The notes beneath the pieces were generated by a model. The model made no database searches and was not told the origin of the DNA. It saw only the letters and a program-made list of their open reading frames with translations. Below are positions 21,216 to 33,445 of a stretch of DNA of 64,000 bases, piece by piece. A program made the position numbers and the translations under genes. Position 1 is the stretch's first letter. The number at the start of each line of letters is the position of its first letter. Source of the stretch: Bidens hawaiensis (Eukaryota > Streptophyta > Magnoliopsida > Asterales > Asteraceae); NCBI GenBank assembly GCA_021521415.1, contig JAIQDT010004213.1, forward strand, positions 62,001-126,000, written 5' to 3'.

Positions 21216-23358
21216 TCAAACATTAGAAACAGGCTTTGAAGTACTACCACCAGCACTTTTGCCCTTCTTGGATTTCCTCGCCTTCAAGTCATCACCAACC
21301 GCTGAACCTTCGAGACTGCCCGCATGAGACCCACCACCATCTCCGGACAAAGTCTCTTCACTGTCACCCAAACGAGAACGCTTCTTGGATAACGCTTCAA
21401 GTACCTCAGAGCAAACCTTCTCATCAAGCCCAGCTGGTATGAGACCCTGCAAAACGGAAAGGGGTTTACCGAAACAAGACGAAACTTCACTCACGTAGGG
21501 GTAAGTAAGCCTTTCCGTTGCATGAATAGAATCTGAAAAAAGCTTGGAAGCTTCACGGTTGAACATAGGCGATTGCTCCAAGGATTGACCAGAATCATGA
21601 AGATTGAAACCAGCAACCAAACCCAAATGTTTCCCATAGCTCAGCGACTTTGTGTAAACACCACCCAAAACTGAATTAAATTCGGTTGAGCGAAGAAGAT
21701 AAGTCACAACTTGATGAAACCCATGCTCGATCAGCCATCGGTTGTCATTAGTAGCTTGGGTAACTAAAGCCTTCAAGCCCTCCTTCTCCATAGCAAAGGC
21801 TTTCTTCTGAACCTCCAAGGCTTCCCTATCATCTTCCATCTTAACTCTATCAGCTTCCATCTTCTTCTTCAAACCGGAAATCTCAACCTCATGTCTACGG
21901 GAAAGCTCAACAATCTTCTTTACCCAATCCTCCTCCTTCTTCAAAAAGCCATCAACATCCTTCTTCATCGCTGCCATAGAAGCTTTCATCCTCTCCTTCT
22001 TCTTGGAGAACTCCTCATACTCTTGCATCCCTTTCCGAAAGCGAGTAACGCCCTCAGCTAAAAGGGTAGAAAGGTTGAAAGAGCTAAGAATCAACCTTGA
22101 AAGCATGGCATCACCCTCCATCTCGGATATGGTATTACGAATTCCAGGGGGATCAAAGTTAGCCAAAACTTCAGAACAAACCTCCAGATCTTTAAAGTTA
22201 TCATCAACCTTAACGTTCCAGTCAGGAACATAAACCTCGCCTCCACCCAACCCTTGAACAGTAGATGCCGCAACCTTTTTACCAACAGACTTCTTCTTCC
22301 TAGTCACAACCAAACCCTGCTCTTTTTCCACCTCTACACTCGGACCCTGATCCTTAGCAACTTGAGCATCATCACTAACATCCACAGGCTCATGTGAAGA
22401 TGATGGACCAGAAGATTTCAACAAACGCCGATTGGAACGACGGGTATAAACCTTAGGAGCAGTGGACTTAGTGAAATCTTTAACGTTCGGAACACCCACG
22501 TAACAAGAACCTTCGAACCTATGCTCTGTTCCCCGAACAACAGCGTTTTCACCAACAGTAGCCGCAACATCCCCAAATCCAACATCGGAAGTATCATCAC
22601 TCTTCACAAAATCCAAGGCAGACATGGCTACAAAAACAAAGGAAATTTATCAACAAACATATCATGGAAACAAAACAAATGCAAGATAAGCAAAAGCATA
22701 CCCTTATCATTTCTTATAAGCACGGGATCACGATTAGGCTTATCCCACAACTTGCTATTTCCTAACAAAACGAGAAGGTGTTCGGGAAAAGGACGAAGAT
22801 GGGACGAACACTTCCTAAGAGATTTCAAAACACATCGTTCAACTCCGAATCAGACGGCTCCGGCTCATTCAAAACGGACTCGGGTTGTCTCCAAACAAGT
22901 TTAAAAGGAACAATGGAATCGGAAACGAAGAAAACATTATCCTTCCAGAAACCAAGGGTCGTAACATTCGAAGAGATTAGACAAGTATCAACCTGAGTAT
23001 GCTCAAAGGTATACCAGACGCCGTTATTTGCTAGACGGAAGGAACGACGAAAACATAATAGCGACGGATCAAACCCTAAAGACCTGCATAAGACTTCAAA
23101 ATGCAAAACCCTAGCAAGCCCCAAGGGATGAATCTGACCGAAAGACACACGGTAATATTCTAACACATTCAAAACAAAGATCGAAAAAGGATGACAAAGG
23201 TTAGAAAACTCAAAGTGGCGACAATAAAGTGCAATTGAATCGGCCGGCAGTGCCACTGGTTTAAACTCTAAACCTATACCTCAATCGAGGCAAAACGATT
23301 CGACCTCTTCTTGGGTCAATCGGGAATAACTCACCGATAAATCCTTACGGGCACCCAT
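21216..23358 (-). pseudogene. Two-exon antisense gene of the Tat element
   Basis: Exon 1 starts at ATG 23358-23356 (MGARKDLS) and runs to 22702. It encodes a 'gypsy-type transposase' (Transposase_28-like) domain as I recall that family: EEVESFCLD, FVLNVLEYYRVSFGQIHPL, LCRSLGFDP, then LRPFPEHLLVLLG and SKLWDKPNRDPVLI. A TGA at 23283-23281 and a one-base shift near 22825 break it. The intron, 22701-22628, has GT...AG ends and is 74 bp. Exon 2, from 22627 to 21216, is fully open for 469 codons: a basic, Ser-rich N-terminus, then a long coiled coil (residues ~200-300, KKEEDWVKKIVEL) and a Lys-rich end (KSKKGKSAGG). Antisense ORFs in this place are described for Tat elements; their role is unknown. 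Confidence 0.8.
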
Positions 23359-23650
23359 AATTTCGAAAGAAAAGGGGAATATTGGATCTAACCTGGTGAA
23401 GGATCGAAAGGAACTTGATAAATATGTTTGGTAGATAATAAGGAAGTATAAAAGAAAAACTGAAGAAAGTGAGCAGTTAATAGTATTAATAAGCAGTTAT
23501 TGAGAACTGCTATTTGCAGAAACCATCACATCAACTGTCTTGTCAGAAATTCAAAAAATAAGCAAAACCGTTCAAAGCCTCGAAGCCTTTAAGCAATAAC
23601 AAAATGTGTGCAAAAGTCAGACGCCTTTGAGCCTACTTCCCAAAAACCTC

Positions 23651-23662
23651 TGACTTGGGGGG
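23651..23662 (+). other. Polypurine tract of Tat element
   Basis: TGACTTGGGGGG lies one base before the 3' LTR start at 23664, the expected plus-strand priming site. Confidence 0.75.
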
Positions 23663-23663
23663 C

Positions 23664-24337
23664 TGATGACGGGGATAGCCCAAAGTCTGGTAAAATGGCT
23701 TTCACACATTAACGCTAAAAAGGTTAGAAGGTTCGTTTTCCCGCCCAAATAAGAAAAACAAGTACATGTACAGTAAAAGCACGTAACAGTAACACGATAA
23801 ATCACTGTTCATAATCATCCCTCAGCCGTAAAAGAGGGATATGCTCAGAAAAGTATTATTATTATATATTATTAACCGCAGGTTAAAAGCTTCCTGCGCA
23901 TAAACAGTCAACCCTCTACCAAACAAAAGGTTAACTAGTTTATCCACCAGACAAAAGGCTTACATTCATTTCTCTATAAAAGGATATAACTCAGCCATAA
24001 CAAGAACACACCAGATATGGGAGTTTAACATATACTCTCTGATCTTCTCTTCTTCCTAGAGAAGCTTGCTCTTTGCTTCTTTCTTACTCCACAAACTACA
24101 TAGCTTCACTAAGAACTTACATTCAAAAACCGGTTCCAACTTCACGGTCTTGGATCCTTGGTGAACTATGACAAATAACAACTAAACTAGTGAACCTCTC
24201 TCCACGTTTTGAAAACGTAGGGGTTTTGAAAACGTAGGGGGACACGACGACCTGCGTTAGGTTAACTGGAACCCTTGAAGCCTGTTAGCCTAACAAGTCT
24301 ATTCACTATCATTGGTCTTATAATTGTTGTAGCAATA
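23664..24337 (+). mobile_element. 3' LTR of Tat element
   Basis: It starts TGATGACGGGG and ends GTAGCAATA (last-but-one base T instead of C). It differs from the 5' LTR by scattered substitutions, a missing short repeat near 23725 and an extra 17-bp tandem copy of a TTTTGAAAACGTAGGGG unit at about 24207-24240. The flanking duplication CACCT follows. Confidence 0.95.
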
Positions 24338-25668
24338 CACCTCAACCTCGAGATTATTGACTTCAAAGTATCCACTTTGATATACCATGTTAGTTCATAA
24401 ATTCCAGGATTTACTATTTGTCTATTTTGCGTTATGAGTCACCTCTTATCATCTCTACTCACTTGGATTCTCATTTGTATTCATAAAGCATAGTTCATGA
24501 TATGCGCCCATATATCATGACTTTAAAGTATCCACTTTGATATATCATGTTAGTACTTAAGAAGATTACACCATCAACTCTTACCTCTGCACTATATATA
24601 TCGTTACCTTAGCTTATTTTAAGAAATGATTATTAGTACGTCATCCAGATCGTCCCAACATTTCTCTCAACCCTATGATCTACTAACCACTATTACATGT
24701 CTTTGTAATTACCCAAAATCCACTTATCAATATTTACCCCAAAAACTAACCACCCATGATCCACCTACAACTCTTTATGCAACTACTGTTAACTATAAAA
24801 CCGATTTCACAAGTGATTCACAACAAGAACTTGACCCAACAATGTTACAGACCAAACTACAGAACTCAACCCAAAATCAAAGGTGAGCTAAACGTAGCAT
24901 GGTGTCCTTTCACTTAGCAGTGTACGTAAGACACCTTGCAACGAGGATTGGTTTTCCCCGCTTACGGTCACCTGGACAACTTACGCTAGGAGGGCAACCG
25001 CACGTGTGTGAGCCAATTAATGCATGGGTGGTGGGCCCCCCTTATTATAATATTACTTTTTTAATATCGTCGTTATTTTTTTTCCAACCGCTACCTTTTT
25101 TAAACTAATTTAATATGTATTTTTATCTACTCACGACTATCTTTTTTTAAAAGTAATAAATATATATTTTATTTTCAATTGAATATGTTATTCTGGGTCA
25201 ATCTATTAGAAATATAGTTACATAGTTAAGGTTCATTATCATCACTAGCTAAATAAAAATAAAGCTCTTACGATGAATCCAAGAGGTCTGTTTTTTGTCA
25301 CACAACTCTTTGGAGAGCAAGATCGAATGAACAAAGTTTCTATGGCTTGGAACAAAAGAAAGTAATGACAGAAGAGGAGAAATTACTTTTCATCAACACA
25401 AGCTGTATGGATCCATACCAACGAGCTGAGCATGAAACTTTGTGCAATAATGAGATCAGGTAGAAGTATAACATGCATCGACACATTTATTTTTGTTTTC
25501 TAGTCATGGTCGTTGATTTTAATTATGTTGTATTGTTGTTCTAGTTTGATTTTCTAATTTAAGTTTTTTCAATGTAAATGAAATGCAAGTTTATTTATTA
25601 ATTTTTCTTTTTGTTTAATAATTTTTATAATTTATTAAATAAAAAGAATGAGTTTGTTAATAAAAAAA
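24338..25668. other. Intergenic DNA with a local ~160-bp-spaced duplication
   Basis: No supported gene. A stretch containing AAAGTATCCACTTTGATAT and CATGTTAGT occurs at about 24360-24395 and again at about 24520-24556. A somewhat GC-richer patch at 24890-25050 has no frame I recognise. Confidence 0.45.
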
Positions 25669-26420
25669 TTAATGATGATATGGAATTAATAAGGCTGCAT
25701 GGAAGAATGTGTATGGTAATTGATCGATTAAGAAATCATGTCGAGAAGGCCACAAATCTTTTGTAAAGACATCTGTAAGTTGGTTGTAAGTGTCCCCGAC
25801 CATAGTCTCGATAAACCCGTAAGTCATTTTGTCTGTAAAAAACAATAATATCCAGCTTAAAGTGTTTTGTGTGGTCATGGAAGACATGCATGATGTTGTT
25901 CAATAGGGGTGTTGACAGGCTTACACCCGCTAAAGTCGAATTCAGTCAATAATTCAATGCAATATTTGATAGACTAAAACCATTTTCCGACTTTAGAACA
26001 TTGATCTCAGGAAAGTATTTCAACAATCCTAGAACTTTTATAAGACTTTTTCTTTTGAGAGTTTGTTTGACTTTAGTTATCTTATTTTGATCGTTACACG
26101 TAATAATGATACCGTCGACATAAACCAATGAAATCACAAGTGAGGAATTTCACTTTAAAGAGAGAATAGTCACCTTTGCTTTGAACAAAGCCACGTCCAA
26201 TAAGAACACTTACCAAAAAAAGTTATCCTTGGGCCTTGTTTAAGCACACATATAAGGATTTATTTTATTTGCAAACTTAAATTTAGTGTCATTTTTTGAG
26301 AAAAAAAACTAATGGTAAGCGCATCTAGACTTCTTCATTTAGACTACCATGAAAAAAGGAATAGCTAATGTCACTTTGCTAATGAAACCGGTTTTTTTCA
26401 ACAGCAAGGCTAATGCCTGA
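25669..26420 (-). pseudogene. Copia pol remnant (RT and RNase H)
   Basis: Read on the minus strand from 26420: FFHGSLNEEV, then NKSLYVCLNKAQG (family: NKSLYGLKQAP), QSKGDYSLF, then VYVDGIIITCNDQN, GLLKYF, GCKPVNTPIEQ, and finally the RNase H tail GFIETMVGDTYNQLTDVFTK. The second Asp of the RT catalytic YVDD is Gly here. Stops and frameshifts are frequent, and most of RNase H is deleted between GCKPVNTPIEQ (about 25905) and the tail. It is an old copia fragment without recognisable LTRs, unrelated in family to the copia elements at the left. Confidence 0.8.
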
Positions 26421-27899
26421 TGATACATAGAGAATGACCATTTTTACAATAGAGCGAATATATTATTTTAACAAAGTCAGACCACCCGGGTACACCAATT
26501 GATAAAAGGCCACCATCACATGCAAGGCTGCAATCGCAGAAAACGCTGGTGACATGATCCGTCATCAATTCCAGATTCATATATTTACAATGATTTAAAG
26601 TCATCATTTTAGACAAGCATCATACCTCTACATCACTTAAGTGTTTACACTTCACACACCGGGCGAAAGCTGCTTCTTGATTTCTAGACCTAACAGCAAA
26701 TACCGCTCGTTTACTAAAATACTTTCAGTTCATACGAGGCCCAAAACTAGTATTTGGGCTTTGTGATATCAGCCCATTCCTACTTTGCATGTTTTGAATT
26801 TTGATTACATGAAGATTACACGTACTTTCTCTTTATGTTCGTCTAAGCTGCACTCAACTAAATCCATGTTACTTAACTTGTTGAAAAGGTCTTTTGACTT
26901 AAAAGTCTTTCTACTTATATGGTTAAAATTTTGTTAGTTAAATGTGTACATGAATTTCATTTTATTTTGTCTTAAGTAGCAACTAGCAAGTTTAACCGGA
27001 GAACAACTCTGAGACTACAACTACAATGACACAGGTCACTGACAACAACAATGATGCGAACATAGGCTAAGTCATGATAAAAAGAATGACAACGACGACG
27101 ACGACGACAACTATAATAACAACCACGCTTATCACTAGGACAATTCAACAGCGACAATAACGATGAGATCAGCAACGTACATGTTGATAATAATAAACAC
27201 TGTGGTAATGCTAATAATAATGATCACAATGGTGACAACCAGAACTGTGTCGACAATGAAAAAACTTATAAAAGCAATAGCACCACGGGAATGACAATAA
27301 TAAAAGCGTAAGCAGTAGATCCATTTTTATTCAATGAAAGTTGAATGCTTATGAGGATGAATCTTATGTGCTTATCTATGTTAAGATTTCTAAATCGTGT
27401 TTGTCACCTTTAGGAAGTTGAATCCATTTGTTTATGTGTTTTACATGTTTGTATGTTGAGGCAGATAAAAAACATGTGATCATGTCTATAGCCATATGAT
27501 ACGCTACCCCATGATTATGCCTCTATTTTTTTTTATCATATACGAAACGTATTTTCATAATTTCATTAATGCTTTTGTAAACGCATGCCACGCATTACCA
27601 ATCAACATTTGTAAACCTTTTGATATCCTTAGCACCATTCAACATCTCTACCATATCAGTTAACTTAAACAATAATATTTGTAAAAAAAGTATAAATGAA
27701 AATTAATAAACAAACCACTAAATAATTATAGAAACGATGCTAGAAATTGGATTTTGGGGGGGGGGGGGGGGGGGGGTGTTAGTGAAGAGGATCGATTGAA
27801 CCCCATATTGAGAGACTATTGTTTATTTTCACCGCATGTAAAATATATAGAGTGGAGGGGTAAGCCGTAGGCATTTAAGAAAAAAGACTAATAACAAGA
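26421..27899. other. Intergenic DNA with (ACG)n-type low complexity and a G21 run
   Basis: At 27000-27300 the sequence is rich in ACAA/ACGACG triplets, which yields spurious Cys/Arg frames. At 27756-27776 there is a run of 21 G. No supported gene. Confidence 0.5.
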
Positions 27900-28135
27900 T
27901 CAAAGTTAATGTGAGATTAACTCACTTGGTAAATGTTTTTGTCTTTTATTAGGAGGTTCTGAGTTCTAACCCATATAGGAGATATAAGTTATTGAATGAA
28001 GGATTTAGCCGTTTAAAAAGAGATAACGACCTCGCGTTTGAGCGTACACGGTTACCAGCTGTGCAGCTAGTCTAAGCAGAGGGTGGCGACTGCTAAATGG
28101 TTAAATAAGCCACGCCCGGACTTTAGTAATTGTAG
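27900..28135 (+). mobile_element. Possible SINE-like element
   Basis: An A-box-like TTGGTAAATG at about 27930 and a B-box-like GAGTTCTAACCC about 30 bp downstream resemble a degenerate tRNA-type pol III promoter. The body continues to about 28135. Ends and target duplication are not clear, so this stays tentative. Confidence 0.3.
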
Positions 28136-28844
28136 TACATATATATTATTCATGCTTCTTTTTGGTTTATTGTAAAATTTTGGTTTATTATAAAAAAATA
28201 TAAATATTTTGAAAAAAAACATGAAAATTTATAAAGTTGCTTTCAAATTTGCACCTCCACTTGCAATGGGAATATCTCGAAAATATTATTAAGTAAAAGT
28301 TGATTAAAACTCACCTAACTCATAAAAGTAATAAACCTAATAAAATATTTTGCGTGCCTAAAGCATAAAGATGGAAAAAAATCGTAACAAAAAGTTTGTG
28401 ATTACTTAAAAAAAAATAATTCAATTAACAATATATTTATTTTTATTAAGGTTAACAAGTTTCAGTCCTTCAAAAAAAATTGTTTTAACATATTTTATAT
28501 ACATTTATATGGTTGAGTTATATTAAGAAGATTAGTTTTCATAAGAATGATTATAAAAAATTTTCTTGTCTATTCATTTTAAAATTGAATGGTTGAGATT
28601 AGATTAGATAGATCATAAAGTGTAAAACAATGGTAAGGACATAATATGGATAACACACTTGTTGACTTTCTCTCTCCACATGCAAGACATATGTTAAACA
28701 CCCCCATTATTTTAAAACGCTCATAACTTTTTTATACGACATTTTTTTTCAAAACAATTTCACCATAATAACGAGTGTTTTTTTTATCTTTTATATGAGT
28801 ACCATATTGCTATATAAAAATAAAAAAAAATTCATGGGTTTTTT
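28136..28844. other. AT-rich intergenic DNA
   Basis: No frame or repeat that I can support. Confidence 0.4.
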
Positions 28845-29055
28845 ACAAAGTGTGTTTTATCAAAATTGTGTTTTACAAAATTGTGTTATACAAGTGTGTT
28901 TTATTTTTTCATAGTGTTTTTTGTATTGTGTTTTTTACATTGTGTAATTTAATTGTGTTTTTGTCATTGTGTTTTTATTTTCATAGTGTTTATTCAATTG
29001 TGTTTTTTACATTATGTCTTTTTCATTGTGTTTTTCATAGTGTTTTATTTTCCGA
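28845..29055. repeat. Degenerate ATTGTGTTTT tandem array
   Basis: About twelve imperfect copies of (A/C)A(T/A)(A/T)GTGTTTT(T/A) follow each other. The apparent 89-codon plus frame (28850-29119) is Phe/Val/Cys-rich and is explained by the repeat. A GTGGTAGCGGTGGGCGG patch follows at about 29083. Confidence 0.7.
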
Positions 29056-31822
29056 CGAAATTTCCGAAAACTTTTCCGGCAAGGTGGTAGCGGTGGGCGG
29101 TGGTGGTTGTAGGAGATAAGTGAAAATTTAAGTGGGTTTTAATTAAGTGGGTTTTTGAAATTAAATTAAGTGAGTTTTCAATATTAAAGTATTAGACAAA
29201 AATACCCTCATTCCTAGCCTTCTTAGAATAATCAAACTTCTTATTTAATCTTTTCCCTACATTTATAATTTACAAGTTTATGTATAAATATAGTTTTGAT
29301 AAATACAACTTAATTCTATTATATATAAACCTTTAACGTGTTTTTATATCAATAATTTTTTTCTAAACACAACTTAAACTAATTAAAGAAAATAAGTAAA
29401 TGTTATAAAACTATTAAAGGAAAAGATAATGTTTGAAAACTAAAACCCGTTTTTCAATAAATAGTTATAGTTGATAGCATTATAATTGTTTTATGTATTG
29501 CTTTACAAAGTATGTAAATTAATTACTAGGATATAGCTCGTGTTACACATGAGTGAAAAACATATTAATAAACCATATAAATATAGACAACATATTTATG
29601 CAACACAAATATGTTCCGAGCAAGATGATATTTTTCTGCTGGCAAAAGTAAAAAACTATTTAATCTTTATACAATATAGTATAAGAGATCAATATGAAAC
29701 TTTAAAAAATATAACCAGCAATTTACCAAGATTATTGTGCAAATCTCGTAAATATTATAGAAAGATGTTGCTTTCAAAAACTCTTAATTAGGAGATAGCA
29801 ACAACTTCAATGGAATTGGTCTGCGAATGTTCAAATCATTATCATTTAGCAATCCAAACAAACTGTAAATGACAAATATTGTTATTAAATAAAAGCAACA
29901 TATTCAAAAATATTAATAAAAACATATTGAAAGAAAAAAACATACAGTAATTGTTATATAACAGTTTTTGTATTCTTCAATTTCAAATGAGTAGTGATTG
30001 ATAAACACACGACTAACATCTGAGCGAAATAAATGTCTTTGTTAATTATTGATTGAAAGAATATGAGTTTCATTTCAACATTAATAAATAAATAAAGGTA
30101 TATTTTATTATAAATTATTTTTAAATTAAACTTTTGTTTTATTTCGATTTAAAGACCTTTTAGTTAAATATATTAAGTTAAATCAAAACAATAAAGTTTT
30201 ATTCTACTAATTTCACTAATTAATTATAATTAAACTAATATAGAGATAATTAAAATTAAACCAGTTAATTTTAATTTTATTACATATAAGTCTTCCCTAA
30301 TTAAAAATTTATTAAAGTGACTACAATCTGCAATAAATTATGTTTCAAACTCATTAACATCATTACTTTATTTAAAAACAATTTCATTAAATAATCCTTT
30401 TTTTAATTGTATATATTAATCTTGATATTTATGCGTAATTAAAAATTGTTCAAATATTAATTAAATGGTAATTGTATCATTTGAAATTAAAAAGTACAAC
30501 TCTATACAATTAATATTTTATAAACAAAATGGATTCATATGTTGTGAACAATTATAAAAGTTTAAATAAACATACATATTTACCTATGCTATTAAAGCAA
30601 TAGACTTTAAATAAATGACATATGTCTATTGGTTAATCACAGCATATGTATCAAAACAATTACCTTTACAAATGAAATATTTGTAAAAATGTTATATTTT
30701 AGATAAAGTTTGTCCTTTCACATGTTTCTATGTTCTAATGTTAATAATTGCCAAATTCTAAAAGGCATTTCTAGCAAATTTGATACCCCCAATTTTTTGT
30801 TGAAATGTTTCTTATCTTTAGTTTGATCTATGCTATGTACTGTTTGATATTACTTAATTATTAAGTAAAATGGAAAACATTATTGTTTGTTCATCTTACC
30901 AATTACAAACTTAAATATGTGTCCACATGTGTACGTGAAGAAAAAATATATTTGATTTTTTGAGTACATTAATTTATCAATTATTTTGATAGCATGTTTT
31001 TATTAATTTGTCTCAATTTAACTAACATTTACGTCAAAATGTGTTTCAAATCATTTATTTGCACACATTTGTAAATTATATTATTAGTAAGTACTAATTA
31101 TTATTTATTAATAATTATAACTAGTAATTACAAATAAAAATCAATTATAGGTCACTACATCTTAATATCAATTGATTAAGCATTCTTATTAATTAAAAAA
31201 TGTTATTTTCAATATCATTCATACATAAAGCTTTGATTTTTGATTAGGAATTGTCTAAAATAAAGGTTTTTGATTTTTGTGACTTCAAATTAAAAAAAAA
31301 ATTATCAAATACGTAATTTTTGGCAATAATTGAATGGTCAACTTATTTTAAATAAAACATTTATTTTCGGCCATAAATAAATGGTCAACTTATTTTTAAA
31401 AATACATGGAGTTTTGCCTATAATAGAACAGTCAACATTTTTTTTATGAAAGCATAATTTTAGGCTATAATTAAATAGTCAACTTATTTTTAATATATCA
31501 ATTAAAAAATAACTTTTAATATTAACTTACCTCATGTGTATATGTATACAGAAAATAAGTGTATGCAATTACTAACACATTTAACAAAATGATTGATAAA
31601 TCATTTGTGGTTGATAAGATATGTTTTCTTACCTATTGTCATGGAGAATTATACTTATAATAGTTTGTTTTGATATATGATTGATGTATGGATAAAGATA
31701 TCGAAGGTAAGAAAAATGATTATTTATTTATGACGAAATTGTTGCATTTTTTAAAATATTTTTCCTTTTTTTCTTTTTTGGAATATGCTCATATTGAATA
31801 ATTTCATAAGGAAATATTTCAC
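29056..31822. other. AT-rich intergenic DNA with a four-unit tandem repeat at 31318-31497
   Basis: No supported gene. In 31318-31497 the core (A/T)TAA(T/A)T(G/A)AA(T/A)GGTCAACTTATTT recurs three or four times at about 45-65-bp spacing, linked by TTTTNGGC-type sequence. Confidence 0.5.
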
Positions 31823-32195
31823 TATAAGGCCCCATCCCGGTGCCCTACTTTAGCGTTGGATTTACTTATAAACACCGTTCTAAATATCAGAGTTAATTAA
31901 AATTTTCGCGGAATAATATAAAAGGTCAACCATTCATTATAAACATTCATAACTTGTCTTACAAAACATAACATAAAACATAGTTTTCAAGCATCATGAC
32001 AAATCTTCAGATGTCAGCCTCTTCAATCCTGCCATGTGTTCACCTCAAGCCAACTGTCTCAGTCGATTAACCTGCGTGTATACTAAAAGTCAGCTACACT
32101 GAGTGAGTTCTAGTTAATCAGGCAACATACATTCATACATTTACTTTCATACTATCACACTTTCATACTACATACATACCATCTTTACCATCTCA

Positions 32196-32410
32196 GATAT
32201 GATTAGGGTCTGGTCGCTTTCTTCTCTATCTCATATATTATTAGGATCTGGTCCATTCCTTCTCTATCTCAGATATTATAAGGGTCTGGTCTATTTCTTC
32301 TCTATCTCAAATATTATTAGAGTCCGGTCCCTTTCTTCTCTATCTCATATATTATTAGAGTCTGGTCCCTTCTATACCAGATATTATTAGGGTCTGGTCC
32401 ATTCCTTCTG
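32196..32410. repeat. LTR minisatellite (TATTATTAGGGTCTGGTC units)
   Basis: Six imperfect units of ~30-40 bp contain ATATTATTAG(G/A)(G/A)TC(T/C)GGTC plus CTTCTCTATCTC. It is positionally equivalent to the minisatellites of the other LTR copies. Confidence 0.8.
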
Positions 32411-32949
32411 TAACAACTATACATACACTACTTTACATGTACATTCTATTATATACATTCATATATATCCTTTCTCATTCATATATTGTTCATGCATCGA
32501 TCTTATGTAAGACACACCTTTCCTGGCGATACGTGCAATATCCGGAGATCGTTCACGTACCGACAATCATACATTCATAACATAAATATAACTATCACAT
32601 CTATCATTAGGACATACACTTACCACTTAAGGTAAGTGTATTAACATCCACATTGAGTATGCACACAGCCTCAAAAACATAACAAGGAAATGGGGCTATA
32701 AACTCACCTGAATACGGTTACGTTCACCGTTAATGGTTATTCCTTTCTTTAGTTGTGCGCGACTAACTGTATAACAATTGCACGTATCAATTAACTATCA
32801 CTACCCATATTGTGTTTCTAGTTTAATTATAACCTGCAACGAACGGGGTCCGGGGGCAGCGCCCCTGGAAGCGGGGTTCTAAGGGCGGCAGCCCCTTGCG
32901 GGTTCCAAGGAGCAGAGGTGGGGTTAAGCTGAGTTAGAATACCACATGT

Positions 32950-33445
32950 GTTCGAATGAGCATTCATTCGAATACTACATGTATTCGAGTAACCTGGTAT
33001 TCGAATGGCCCATCATCCAAGTGGCATTGTATTCTAAGGGAAAAGTATACGAATTAAGATTGTATGCGAATAGGATTTGTGTTAGAATATAACATATATT
33101 TGAAGGGACAAGCATTCGAATACATCATGTATTCGAATACATGTATTCGAATAGAACATACTTGTATAAGCTTTCTGTCTTTCTTTCTTTTTTGTATTCG
33201 AATGGAAGCTTGTATGCGAATACACTTGAATTAGGAAGTACTTGTATTCGTATGTAACATGTATTCGAATGGGCTTTTGTAAGGCATTGTATTCTAATGG
33301 AACACTTTATTGGTCTTGGAATAGAACACTTGTGTTCTTTCTTTTTTGTCCATCTTCCTTTCTTTCTTCATTCTTTTCTTTCTTTCATTCGAATGCACCC
33401 CACTCGAATGCACCCCCACAATCGAATACACCCCTTTATTCGAGT
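32950..33445. repeat. ATTCGAAT palindrome cluster
   Basis: About fifteen copies or near-copies of the 8-bp palindrome ATTCGAAT, often as (G/T)TATTCGAAT, fill the LTR segment in which the related LTRs carry TTCGTTA motifs. Confidence 0.85.

Larger units (their letters stand above)
14540..24337 (+). mobile_element. Full-length Ty3/gypsy Tat-clade element
   Basis: A 9.8-kb element with LTRs of 668 and 674 bp is flanked by the exact 5-bp duplication CACCT at 14535-14539 and 24338-24342. Order: LTR, tRNA-Lys-type primer site, gag, protease, reverse transcriptase, RNase H, second archaeal-type RNase H, integrase, long 3' region with an antisense two-exon gene, polypurine tract, LTR. The second RNase H, the lack of a chromodomain and the 3' antisense ORF are hallmarks of the Tat clade. 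All sense ORFs carry frameshifts or stops, so it is not autonomous. The two LTRs still look very alike, so the insertion is fairly young. Confidence 0.95.

Noticed and set aside
25261..25465. Possible exon-like stretch (GEQDRMNKVSMAWNKRK)
   Set aside because: No homology recognised, frame closed quickly and no clear splice context.
28850..29119. 89-codon plus-strand frame, Phe/Val/Cys-rich
   Set aside because: It lies entirely in the ATTGTGTTTT array; composition comes from the repeat.
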